Made by a program: the position numbers and the translations under genes. This document shows positions 9,637-18,243 of a DNA stretch of 64,000 nt, piece by piece. The first letter of the stretch is position 1, and every line of letters starts with the position of its first letter. This stretch comes from CAWHHZ01 sp963829355 (lineage in GTDB: Bacteria > Acidobacteriota > Thermoanaerobaculia > Gp7-AA8 > JAHWKK01), in contig CAWHHZ010000009.1 in the NCBI GenBank assembly GCA_963829355.1, forward strand, positions 305,580 through 369,579. Direction: 5' to 3'. Below the pieces are notes generated by a model that ran no database searches, was not told the origin of the DNA, and saw only the letters and a list, made by a program, of their open reading frames with translations.

Positions 9637-10518
9637 ATGATATCGATCATTTCTTTTTTCGCAGGCCTTCTCGTGATCCCGGTCATCCTCAAGCTGGCCA
9701 CCGTATTCGGCCTCTACGCCGTCGTCGAGGAGCGGCAGACACAGGTGTTCACGCTCTTTGGTAACGTTCTCGGCGTTCTGGACGAGGCGGGGCTTCAGTT
9801 CCCGGTGGCGCGATTCGGTCCGCGCGCGCTTCTCGTCCCCTTCTTCGGCAAGCGCTACACGGTCTCGGCCACGCTGCGCCAGCACTACCTCAGAAGCCAG
9901 ATGGTGAACTCGGAGGAGGGAACTCCGATGGGCGTCGGGATCTGGTACGAGATGAGCGTCAGCGACCCAATCAAGTATCTCTTCATCAACTCGAACCCGG
10001 AGGGATCGCTGCAGGCGAACGTGGCGAGCTCGACGATCTCCACTCTTTCGAACCTTCAGATGGAGAAGATGCTCGAAAGCCGTCACAGTCTCAGCCGTAC
10101 CGTTCGCGCTGCGGTATCGCCACTGAGCGAAAAGTGGGGCTACGAGCTCGGGTCGGTGTATATCCGCAAAGTCGCCTTCACCGATCATTCGATGGTGGAG
10201 AACATCACCGAGAAAGTCGTCAAACGACTCGTTCAGGTCACGAGCGCAATGAAACAGGATGGCGACAACCGTGTCGGACTCATCAAGAGCGAGACGGCCA
10301 AGAAGGTCTCTCAGAAGCTCGCCGAGGCCTCAGCCGCTCGTCCCGCGATCGTCGGCGACACACTCAACAGAATCAGTCGCGAGGATCCCGCGATTCTCGA
10401 AGCGGTGCTCGACGTCATGGAGACCGAAAAGCTTCTTGAATCGGGAGCACGGATCGAGGTCGTCCCAAAGCAATCGTCACTGCTGTTGCAGGTGGGCAAT
10501 TCGCCGCTGCGGGGCTGA
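9637..10518 (+). CDS. SPFH/Band 7 membrane protein, second of a pair
   Basis: The 293-residue product starts with a hydrophobic stretch (SIISFFAGLLVIPVILKLATVFGLYAVV) and then VEERQTQVFTLFGNVLGVLDEAG, the start of an SPFH domain. Later parts (RKVAFTDHSMVENITEKVVKRL) match the second half of prohibitin-like folds, and the C-terminus is helical. It follows the first SPFH gene by 13 bases and surely shares its transcript. A partner role in one ring complex is inferred from the pairing. The ATG at 9637 sits behind GAGGAG. The operon is followed by a dispersed repeat. Confidence 0.75.
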   Translation: MISIISFFAGLLVIPVILKLATVFGLYAVVEERQTQVFTLFGNVLGVLDEAGLQFPVARFGPRALLVPFFGKRYTVSATLRQHYLRSQMVNSEEGTPMGVGIWYEMSVSDPIKYLFINSNPEGSLQANVASSTISTLSNLQMEKMLESRHSLSRTVRAAVSPLSEKWGYELGSVYIRKVAFTDHSMVENITEKVVKRLVQVTSAMKQDGDNRVGLIKSETAKKVSQKLAEASAARPAIVGDTLNRISREDPAILEAVLDVMETEKLLESGARIEVVPKQSSLLLQVGNSPLRG

Positions 10519-10548
10519 TCACAGCGACGGGGAGTGGAGCGGACGACG

Positions 10549-10682
10549 GTCATCCTGAGCGCCAGCGAAGGATCGCGTACGGCTTGACTGTCGAAGTGAA
10601 TTGCCGCGAGGGGGCCGAGGGCGAGGAGAGTCCCGAGATCCTTCGACCGTCCTCCGCTGCGCTCCGGCGGCTCAGGATGACA
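10549..10682. repeat. Dispersed palindromic repeat, family 1 copy B
   Basis: It opens GTCATCCTGAGCGCCAGCG and closes GGCTCAGGATGAC, with the inner CGTACGGCTTGACTGTCG and GATCCTTCGACCGTCC modules seen in the other copies. It lies between convergent transcription units (the SPFH operon and the lipoprotein gene). Confidence 0.85.
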
Positions 10683-10738
10683 TCCCGGGGTATTTTCAGA
10701 GTGCTGAAAGACCGGCGGCTCAGGAAATTCAGCCTCGT

Positions 10739-11215
10739 CTACTGCGGGTCGACCCTCGGGCTTCCCGCCGTATTGATGTTCTGGGTGTAGATTTCCCGGA
10801 ACTTTCCGAACTCGGACTTGAAGTACACCGTCAGACGTACCGTGATCGGCCCGCCATTCCCCGCAACCGAGTCGCCACCGTAGGCAGCCGTCCAGAAGTC
10901 GATGACCTCAAAGCCGTCCGGAGCGATCGACTTGTTCACCGGTCTCTTGGTGTTCGGAATGTCGAGCCCACCCATGCCGAGCGAAGAGAGCTCGATGCTC
11001 TCGACTTCGATTTTCTCGGCCGAGGGATTGGTGACGGCGATCTGAAGCCGTATAGGCATTCCGCCGCGGAGGTTGCGAGTGACCCCACTGTCACCCGCCC
11101 CCCCTGTCTGACGGATTTCAACCTGAGGCTGAAGGAGCTGGGGCGGACGCTGGCTGGCGCTCGCGCACCCCAGCGCCAGGACTACGATCGAAAGAAGCGT
11201 TCCTGTTCGCAGCAT
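10739..11215 (-). CDS. Small lipoprotein of unknown function
   Basis: A 158-residue product with a lipoprotein signal (LLSIVVLALGC, lipobox Cys at about residue 17). The mature part has a beta-rich pattern (IRLQIAVTNPSAEKIEVESIELSS, GPITVRLTVYFKS) that resembles an immunoglobulin-like or LEA-type beta-sandwich; no family could be named. The ATG at 11215 has AGGGGG upstream and places the lipobox correctly, while the upstream in-frame start would bury it. It is 28 bases after the TPR-protein gene on the same strand, so both are likely co-transcribed and envelope-located. Confidence 0.7.
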   Translation of the reverse strand: MLRTGTLLSIVVLALGCASASQRPPQLLQPQVEIRQTGGAGDSGVTRNLRGGMPIRLQIAVTNPSAEKIEVESIELSSLGMGGLDIPNTKRPVNKSIAPDGFEVIDFWTAAYGGDSVAGNGGPITVRLTVYFKSEFGKFREIYTQNINTAGSPRVDPQ

Positions 11216-11243
11216 TTGAACCCCCTTTGCTCCCTCAGGAGCC

Positions 11244-12179
11244 TCACTCCAGATACTTGACCATCTCGCGGGCGAACGCGGCGTTCTCACCATCCGGCTC
11301 GAGCTCGAGGTACCTCATCAGATGCTTCTTTGACTCGGCAGACTTGCCCTGCCGGGCGTACATTGCTCCGAGCTCGTAGTGAGCCTTTGCGAAGGTATCA
11401 TCCACTGCAACTGCCTGCTTCAGCAGCTTCTCCGCTTCGTCATCCCGATTTGCGTTGAGGTGAGGCACAGCCTCGTTGAACAGAACAGCCGGGTTCGCCG
11501 GAGCGATTTTCCGGAACTCCTTCGCGCGCTCCTTGTCTCCGAGCGCGGTGTACGCGTCTGCGAGCAGCGTCGCGATCACGGGATCATCTCCCGCGAGATC
11601 GATCGACTTGAGCCCCGCCTCGACGACCGTATCCCACTGTTCCGCTCGTGCGGCAATCCGGGCGAGCGCCGTCCAACCGGCTGAAAGCTCGGGATCGAGT
11701 GTCACCGCTTCCCTGAACTTTGCGATGGCCTCGAGGTCCTGTCCATCATTGGCAAGCGCCACACCATCGTTATAGACGACGTATGATGGATTCGCCTCCG
11801 AAACCTCAACGCCGGGCGTCCCGGTCTGGGCCTCACTCGGCTTCTGCAGGACCACTTCCTCCACATTCCTCTCCGGGATCAGTTTCAGCTTCCAGACTTC
11901 CTTGTGAGTGACGTATCCGTCCTTGCTGAAAGCGAATTCGTACTTGACCGTCCCGTCGAGCAGGAAGATTGCGAACCCCCCGTCCGCATCCGTCTCGAAT
12001 GCCTTCTCAAAGGTCATTTTCTCGGTCGCGGTCACCGTGATGTTCACATCCGGAATCGGGTTACCCTCGGTGTCGACAACCTTTCCTGTGAGTCGTGCTT
12101 CACCCACGGCGAACGCATTCATGGCGACGGCCATCGCAAGAAGCAGCGCGACGATGACTGAACGTTTCATTTTTTTCAT
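11244..12179 (-). CDS. Secreted carboxypeptidase-regulatory-like and TPR repeat protein
   Basis: A 311-residue protein with a signal peptide (VIVALLLAMAVAMNAFA), a carboxypeptidase-regulatory/CNA-B-like domain (ARLTGKVVDTEGNPIPDVNITVTA, about residues 28-110) and at least four TPR units from about residue 135 to the end (NDGVALANDGQDLEAIAKFREAV, AHYELGAMYARQGKSAESKKHL). TPRs mediate protein contacts, so it is probably a periplasmic scaffold. The ATG at 12179 has AAGGAGG nearby. The following lipoprotein gene may be its partner. No enzyme motif is present. Confidence 0.8.
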   Translation of the reverse strand: MKKMKRSVIVALLLAMAVAMNAFAVGEARLTGKVVDTEGNPIPDVNITVTATEKMTFEKAFETDADGGFAIFLLDGTVKYEFAFSKDGYVTHKEVWKLKLIPERNVEEVVLQKPSEAQTGTPGVEVSEANPSYVVYNDGVALANDGQDLEAIAKFREAVTLDPELSAGWTALARIAARAEQWDTVVEAGLKSIDLAGDDPVIATLLADAYTALGDKERAKEFRKIAPANPAVLFNEAVPHLNANRDDEAEKLLKQAVAVDDTFAKAHYELGAMYARQGKSAESKKHLMRYLELEPDGENAAFAREMVKYLE

Positions 12180-12333
12180 TCCTCCTTGTTCATACAGGTC
12201 AACGACCGGCAGGACTCCCTGATTCCGGAAGGTCTCTTTGACCTCCTGCGGTGACGGATTGTCTCCTCCGGGTGACGACCTTTGCTCGTAAACTACTGTA
12301 AAATCGCATCTTATCGACTCAGTACCGCAGTTT

Positions 12334-14273
12334 TCATTCCAGAGTGAGATACGTCTGATCCTTCAGCCCCCGCTCATACTCGGCCAGCAGCTTCATCCCC
12401 TCCGAAGGACGGAGGCGGTCCTGCTTGATGGCGGCATCGAACTTCGACTTCATCAGCCTGACGAGCTCCCGGAGATCGTACTGTGTGAGCTCGAGTACCT
12501 CACCGACCGTATTGCCGGGAATGGTCTCTTCGATATAGAACCCGGCCTCCTCATCCTCATCGAGAAATACGTGCGCTTCGTTCACCCTGCCGTAGAGGTT
12601 GTGAATGTCGCCCATGATGTCCTGATAGGCGCCAGTAAGGAAGACTCCCAGATAGTACGGCTCGCCCTCGGTGACCTCGTGTAACGGGAGAGAGTGTCGT
12701 ACGTCACTGATATCGATGAACTTCGAGACCTTGCCGTCGGAATCACACGTGATATCGACGATCGTGCTCTCGAGCAACGGCTTCTCGCCCAGCCGGTGAA
12801 GCGGCATGATGGGGAAAAGCTGTCCGAGGGCCCAGTGGTCGAGCAATGACTGGAATACGGAGAAATTGCAGAGATGCTGGCTTCTCAGCTCTGAACGAAG
12901 GTCGGCGAGATACTCGGGAATCTCCTCATCGTCATCAGGGGATTGGGAGAGCCGGTCGATCTTCTGTGCGATTCTCCAGAAAATGTCTCGGACGCCGCAC
13001 GGACGTCGAGTCCGATCATACCGAGCTCGAACATCTTCTGCGCATCATCCTTCCGGCTCAACAGGTCGTGCCACGATTCATTGAGATTGTCTGCGGTGAG
13101 CTCATTCTCGATCGTCTCGAGATCACGGATGATCTTGTGATCCGCGTCGACCATTCCGGGTGAGCGCTTCGGCGTCTTCTCGATCGATCCGAATGCCTCG
13201 ATGACGAGCACCGAGTGATGCGCCACCAGTGCGCGGCCAGACTCGGAGACGATATCGGGGTGTGGGACACCCTCCTCATCGCAGATGTCACGAATGTGGT
13301 AGACGATGTCGCTTGCGTACTCCTCGACCGAGTAGTTCATCGACGAGTGAAACGTGGAGTTCGATCCGTCGTAGTCGATCGCGAGGCCGCCTCCGACATC
13401 GATGTACTCGAGCTTGTGGCCGAGCGCGTACATCTTCGCGTACACCCTTGCCGCCTCGCGGACTGCGCGCTTGATCGTGATGATGTCCGGAATCTGGGAG
13501 CCGATGTGGAAGTGCAGGAGCTTGAGTGCCTCCGACAGGCCCGCTTCGCGCAACATTTCGGTCGCAATGAGAATCTCGCTCGTCGACAGCCCGAACTTTG
13601 CGCTCTCTCCGCCCGAGGTCGCCCAGATGCCGGCACCTTTCGACTGAAGGCGCACACGGACGCCGATCATCGGCATGACGTTCATTTCCTTCGCGATCCG
13701 GATGAACATCCGGACCTCCGAGAGCTTCTCGGCAACGAGAACGACTCGTTTGTCGAGTTTTCTCCCGATCATCGCCAGTCGTACGAAGGTTTCGTCCTTG
13801 TACCCGTTACAGATGATCAGCGATTCCGGATCGGAATGGATCGCCAGCGCTGCGAAGAGCTCTGGCTTCGATCCGGCTTCGAGCCCGAAATCGTATGGCT
13901 CACCAGCGTCCAGAATCTCCTCGACCACTTCCCTCAACTGGTTCACCTTGATCGGAAAGACGCCGCGATAGCGCCCCTTGTACTCATTGTCCCGGATCGC
14001 CCCGCCGAACGCCTCGTTGAGCATGCACACCCGGTGGCGCAGGATGTCCTGAAATCGCAGCAGAAGCGGGGTGCGAAGGTCTTCGCCTTTGGCGGCCTCC
14101 AGCACGTCCATGATCGAGATACCCGGGCCCTTCTCCTGCAGAGGGTTGATCCGCACATGCCCCTCGGGTCCGACGGTGAAGTAACCGCTTCCCCATCTCT
14201 CGACGAGATACAGCTCTTCAGCGTCCTCTGAGGTCCATGCAGTGCTCTTCTGCTCTTCGAGGTCAGTCGTCAT
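12334..14273 (-). CDS. speA: Biosynthetic arginine decarboxylase, one apparent frameshift
   Basis: PLP-dependent decarboxylation of arginine to agmatine, the first step of polyamine synthesis. Motifs include the PLP lysine in YRGVFPIKVNQLREV, GLEAGSKPELFAAL, and HFHIGSQIPD, then IDVGGGLAIDYDG. The frame breaks at a run of four A at 12980-12983 (plus strand): after VRAASETF the expected continuation FWRIAQKIDRLSQ lies one base off, and it joins the C-terminal part (LLDHWALGQLFPIMPLHRL to the stop at 12334). With one base restored the protein is 646 residues, the normal SpeA length. A homopolymer deletion in such a conserved gene points to a sequencing error. It has a weak upstream neighbourhood and stands alone. 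Confidence 0.88.
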
Positions 14274-14424
14274 CGAGGTCCTTTCGTGCCAGCGTAGCGG
14301 AGTATACGTAACAGCAAACGCTGAATCCGTGCCGGATCATTGCGAGAGACGCAGAACCTCCCAGAGGACTCAACTCGAGGACAACTCGACGCGGCCCCCA
14401 CAAGTAGCTGAAGATGAACGGCTT

Positions 14425-14714
14425 GTCATCCTGAGCGCAGCGAAGGATCGCGTACATCCTGACTCGATCTGAATTGCGACGGGACCGAGCGCGAGTATGA
14501 CTCCACGAGATCCTTCGACCGTCCTCCGCTGCGCTCCGGCGGCTCAGGATGACAGCCCAGGGTATATTCAGCGCAGCGAAGGATCGGGTCCGTCCTGACT
14601 GTCGCGCACTTCCGTCCTGAGAGTCGGACCGAACGAGATCCTTCGACCGTCCCTTCGGCTTCGCTCAGGGCAGGCCTTCTCCCTCTTTGCTGGATTCAGC
14701 CTCTCAGGATGACA
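14425..14714. repeat. Dispersed palindromic repeat, family 1 copy C (double)
   Basis: A full unit runs from GTCATCCTGAGCGCAGCG at 14425 to GGCTCAGGATGACAG at about 14555. A second unit, lacking its first few bases, runs from GCGCAGCGAAGGATCGGG to CTCAGGATGACAC at about 14714, with a longer right arm rich in GGCTTCGCTCAGGGC. It fills most of the 445-base gap between speA and the GrdB-like gene. Confidence 0.85.
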
Positions 14715-14718
14715 CGCA

Positions 14719-15402
14719 TCAGGTGATCGAGCGGCTCACGACCTTGCCGGGGGGCGTGTCCTGAGTAAACATCTCGAGGGCCGCCCGCATCACTTTGCGG
14801 TGCATTTCACGATCGTTCGCCGCGCCGAGGATCCTGCCAATTTCGGTCCCATCGAAGGTCATTGCCCTGGGCGGCCGCACCGATTGCGTCGCGTCCGGAC
14901 TCGCGGAGATGATCACTGTCGGGATGCCGATTCCCTCGATCTCCCGCGCAAGGTTGACGACCGAGCGGTGACAGGTGGATGGGCAGCCGGCGGTGAGAAC
15001 CACCAGTCGGGTCTTGGAGCGGTCGATCCGGTTGGCGATTTCAGGGTACGTCTCCTCGTAGAGCTCCTTGAGGCGTGTGGTGAACCCGAGGCTGTAGTGA
15101 ATGTCGTTGACGCCCTTGATGAAGCCTTCCGCCGCGAGCTCTCGCAGAGTTTCGAGCGGAAAGACGATGTTCGGATCCTTATCGGCTTCATCGTGATCGT
15201 AGTGGTGGTGGGTGATGCGGAAAGCGTCATTGGACGTATCGCCCGGAATTTCCCGATAGGAGATGTCTCCCGGATCTTCCGATGGGAAAGGCTCCTGATC
15301 CGCGAGATGGACACCCGTCGCACTCGCGATCGTGACGATCGCATCGGACAGGTCGCGATCGTACGGGGTGAAGGGCACACAACGGCGTGAGATTGAAAGC
15401 AT
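14719..15402 (-). CDS. Glycine/sarcosine/betaine/D-proline reductase selenoprotein-B-like protein (Cys form)
   Basis: A 227-residue protein resembling the small GrdB/PrdB-like family. The key segment is VVLTAGCPSTCH (Cys140 and Cys144) followed by LAREIEGIGIPTVIISASPD and PPRAMTFDGTEIG. In related family members the first position of this motif is often selenocysteine; here it is an ordinary TGC codon. Classical GrdB and PrdB cleave glycine or proline derivatives; short stand-alone homologues in aerobes have no proven reaction. It starts at ATG 15402 with AAGGA upstream, 55 bases after the peroxiredoxin gene on the same strand, suggesting a shared thiol/selenol redox role. Function is inferred only from family and context. 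Confidence 0.7.
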   Translation of the reverse strand: MLSISRRCVPFTPYDRDLSDAIVTIASATGVHLADQEPFPSEDPGDISYREIPGDTSNDAFRITHHHYDHDEADKDPNIVFPLETLRELAAEGFIKGVNDIHYSLGFTTRLKELYEETYPEIANRIDRSKTRLVVLTAGCPSTCHRSVVNLAREIEGIGIPTVIISASPDATQSVRPPRAMTFDGTEIGRILGAANDREMHRKVMRAALEMFTQDTPPGKVVSRSIT

Positions 15403-15457
15403 TCATTTTCCTTTGGAGAAACAAGCGGGCACGTGGACTGCCCGCCCCTGATGATGA

Positions 15458-15970
15458 TCAGTCGAGATCTCTGAGGATGTCGATGATCTGCGCGTTTTCG
15501 GGTTGTTCGCCGATGTCGTGGATGTCGATGTAGCGGACGATGCCTTCCTTGTCGACGATGACGATTGCCCGCTCGCAGATTCCTGCGTCATCTTTCCAGA
15601 CACCGTACTTCTTTGAAACCTCACCCTTCGGATGGAAGTCGGCGAGGAGTGGGTAAGACGAGATACCACCGAGCGATTTTGCGAAAGCGACGTGGCTCGG
15701 AACACTGTCTACGGAGACGCCCATGACCTGGGCATCGTACCGCTCGAACTCAGCCTGTTCGGCCTCGTACGAGGGCATCTGGACCGTTCAGACGGGGGTC
15801 CAGTCCAGTGGATAGAAAACGAGAACGACATTCTTTTTGCCGCGGAAGTCGCTGAGACGTACTGTTTCGTCGTTTCTGTGGCCCGGAAGCTCGAAGTCGG
15901 GAGCCTTGTCGCCGACTTTCAACGTGCTGGTTTCCGAGGCCAGAGAGGTGCGACCCGATGTGACTGCCAT
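15458..15970 (-). CDS. Peroxiredoxin with UGA at the peroxidatic cysteine (candidate selenoprotein)
   Basis: An AhpC/TSA-type peroxiredoxin of 170 residues if codon 61 (UGA, 15790-15788) is decoded. Upstream of it: LKVGDKAPDFELPGH and VVLVFYPLDWTPV; downstream in the same frame: TVQMPSYEAEQAEFERYDAQ, MGVSVDSVPSHVAFA and RAIVIVDKEGIVRYI. Family members read FYPxDxTPVCT, so the stop replaces exactly the peroxidatic Cys. A 12-base palindrome (15763-15774) lies 13 bases after the UGA, where a bacterial SECIS loop would sit. The start ATG 15970 has AGGAGG upstream. It is first in a likely operon with a GrdB-like protein, another family that often contains selenocysteine. A TGC-to-TGA error or mutation remains possible. 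Confidence 0.75.
15763..15774 (-). promoter_or_regulatory. Possible SECIS-like hairpin after the peroxiredoxin UGA
   Basis: The perfect palindrome CCTCGTACGAGG can form a short stem with a GU-containing apex. The apical GU lies 18 bases after the UGA, close to the position of the essential GU in the E. coli fdhF SECIS as I recall it. The stem is short, so support is modest. Confidence 0.35.
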
Positions 15971-16218
15971 ATCGTGTTGCCTCCTTTCAACCTGTGGGGC
16001 GGTGTCCACGACCGCCCGTGTGGATTCATTCTATATTTTTCAGCATGCAAAAACGCCTCCCCTTTCGAAGCGTCGTATTCGCCTCCGGTAAATGTCTCCA
16101 GGAAGCGCGGCTGCTGGTCCTTCTCCTGCTGGAGCTCCTGACCCGCCTCCTCCAGTTCGGCTTCGTCTCTGCGCAGAGGACTCACGACGGAAGGCATCGA
16201 GGCGGCGACTGGTTGATC

Positions 16219-17118
16219 ATGCCTGTGACGAATCAGGGAAAAGACCGGCTGATCCAGGGGATGGCCGGCAGTGGAGATTTTCGTGTCATCGGCGTCGAGA
16301 TGACGCGTGCCGTCGAACAGGTCCGGATCCGCGCCGACCTGTCTCCGATCGCTTCAATTGCCGTGGGACGCGCCATGGCGGGAGCCCTCCTGCTGGCCCG
16401 GCTGCTCGACAAGAATCAGCGGGACCAGCAGATCACGATCCGGATCGACGGCGGCGGACCGCTCGGGTTGATCGTGGCGGAAGCAAACACCAATGGCTAT
16501 GTACGAGGTTTCGTCGCCAACTCGAAACTCGACATGGAGCCGCTCGATGTGGGTCGTGCCGTCGGCAGCGATGGGATTCTCACCGTCATCCGAACCGCTG
16601 TACCGACGGGAAAACCGTACAGCTCCCAGATCCGTCTCGTCAGCGGCGAGATCGCTCGTGATCTGACGGAGTACCTTCTCGTGAGCGAACAGGTACAGTC
16701 CGCCGTCCTTCTCGGGGTCAATACCTCGCCACGAGGGATCGAAGCCGCGGGAGGAATGGCGCTCCAGCGCTTCCCTCACGCGACTGAGGCACAGGCACTG
16801 CAGATCGAGGAGTCGCTCGGTGAAGCGCCCGCCTTCAGCTCTCTGCTGGCCAGAATGCCGCTCGAGGACGCGATCGCGGAGGTTCTCCGCGGCAGCGATT
16901 ACCGGCGGCTCGATGCAGCATTCGACGTCCCGGTCGAGTTCCGATGCTCCTGCAACCGGGAACGCGCGCTTGCGCCGTACGCACTGCTCGGCCCCGGCGA
17001 GGTTCGCGAGATGATCGATCAGGAGGGAGGTTCGGAGGCGACCTGTCAGTTCTGTGGCCAGACCTACGAATTTACCGCCGCAGAGCTCGAGACGTGGATG
17101 CGTTCACGGGACGGTTGA
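16219..17118 (+). CDS. hslO: Hsp33 redox-regulated holdase chaperone
   Basis: A 299-residue cytosolic chaperone that is switched on by oxidation and unfolding, holding client proteins during oxidative heat stress. The N-terminal domain shows DRLIQGMAGSGDFRVIGVEMTRAV and AGALLLARLLDKNQRDQQITI. The C-terminal redox switch has the four zinc-binding cysteines in CSC (FRCSCNRER) and CxxC (ATCQFCGQTYEF). The frame is open further upstream, but ATG 16219 (MPVTNQGKDRL) matches the family start. It is divergent from the peroxiredoxin gene, which fits a shared oxidative-stress setting. Confidence 0.93.
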   Translation: MPVTNQGKDRLIQGMAGSGDFRVIGVEMTRAVEQVRIRADLSPIASIAVGRAMAGALLLARLLDKNQRDQQITIRIDGGGPLGLIVAEANTNGYVRGFVANSKLDMEPLDVGRAVGSDGILTVIRTAVPTGKPYSSQIRLVSGEIARDLTEYLLVSEQVQSAVLLGVNTSPRGIEAAGGMALQRFPHATEAQALQIEESLGEAPAFSSLLARMPLEDAIAEVLRGSDYRRLDAAFDVPVEFRCSCNRERALAPYALLGPGEVREMIDQEGGSEATCQFCGQTYEFTAAELETWMRSRDG

Positions 17119-17173
17119 TGATCACAGAGCAGCGGCTTTGCCGGGCGTCCGCTCTCCACTATGATGCGCATTC

Positions 17174-18232
17174 ATGGGCACGCTGATCACAGGAACGGGA
17201 ATCGGCCTTCCGGAGAACGTCGTCACGAACGAGGCGCTTTCCCGGGTCATGGACACCTCTGACGAATGGATCCGCACGCGAAGCGGTATCGAAGAGCGTC
17301 GTTTCGCCTCACCCGGCCAGGGATCCTCCGAGCTGGGAGCGATCGCGGCCGAGGCCGCGATCCTCGATTCGGGCTCGGAGAAGGGCGAGATCGATGGTGT
17401 GGTCTTCGCCACGATGACCCCCGACTACATCTTCCCCGGCAACGGTCCGCTTCTGCAGAACAGGATCGGTCTGCGGAACATCCCCACCTTCGATATCCGC
17501 CAACAGTGCTCCGGATTTCTCTTTGGACTCGATCTGGCAGACTCGCTCATCCGGAGCGGCAAATTCGCGAAGCTTCTCGTCATCGGCGCCGAAGTTCACA
17601 CGCCGTTCATGCCGTGGAACCACGGCTGGGACACGACGATCGGTCTGAGCTCGGAGGAGGTCAGCGACGAGGACCGCGAGTTCAACACGAGGTCGAGAGA
17701 CCGGACGGTCCTGTTCGGTGACGGCGCCGGCGCGGTCGTGGTCGAGCGTGGAGAGGATGATGAGCGCGGCCTTTTGCTGACGAGGCTTTTCACCGACGGA
17801 TCTCTCTATGATGCATTGTGGGTCCGCGGAGCGAGCTTCCTCTCACGACCGTGGGTCCAGCAGTCGCAGATCGAAGATTCCAGCATCATCCCCGACATGT
17901 CCGGACGGGACGTGTTCAAGCAGGCAGTGACCAGAATGCCTGAGGCCATCCGTACGGTTTGTGATGAGGGCGGTGTGAAGCTCGAGGATCTCGATCTTCT
18001 GCTGATCCACCAGGCGAACCTGCGTATCATCGAGGGCGTCGGAAAACAGCTCGGCCTTCCGCCCGAGAAGGTCCCGCACAACATCGAACGATACGGGAAC
18101 ACAACAGCAGGGACGCTCCCGATCCTCTTTCACGAGCTTCGCAAAGAGGGACGAATCAAAGAGGGATCACTCATCGCATTCACCGCTCTCGGCTCCGGTC
18201 TGCACTGGGGCGCCGCACTCTACAGAGCCTGA
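17174..18232 (+). CDS. Beta-ketoacyl-ACP synthase III family protein (FabH-like)
   Basis: A 352-residue thiolase-fold condensing enzyme. The catalytic triad is visible: Cys in FDIRQQCSGFLFGLD, His in LLIHQANLRII and Asn in ERYGNTTAGTLP. FabH joins acetyl-CoA with malonyl-ACP to start fatty-acid synthesis. The protein has a longer loop after EVHTPFMPWNHGWDTTIG, so it may use another acyl starter or be a paralogue; fab genes are not adjacent. ATG 17174 is 55 bases after hslO, and purM follows after 11 bases, so the gene may share a transcript with purM-purN by chance of arrangement. Confidence 0.88.
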   Translation: MGTLITGTGIGLPENVVTNEALSRVMDTSDEWIRTRSGIEERRFASPGQGSSELGAIAAEAAILDSGSEKGEIDGVVFATMTPDYIFPGNGPLLQNRIGLRNIPTFDIRQQCSGFLFGLDLADSLIRSGKFAKLLVIGAEVHTPFMPWNHGWDTTIGLSSEEVSDEDREFNTRSRDRTVLFGDGAGAVVVERGEDDERGLLLTRLFTDGSLYDALWVRGASFLSRPWVQQSQIEDSSIIPDMSGRDVFKQAVTRMPEAIRTVCDEGGVKLEDLDLLLIHQANLRIIEGVGKQLGLPPEKVPHNIERYGNTTAGTLPILFHELRKEGRIKEGSLIAFTALGSGLHWGAALYRA

Positions 18233-18243
18233 GGAGAAGGCAG

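Noticed and set aside
15788..15790. UGA read as an ordinary amino acid throughout the genome (alternative code)
   Set aside because: Many genes here, such as pncB, purM and lexA, end in TGA at their expected family length.
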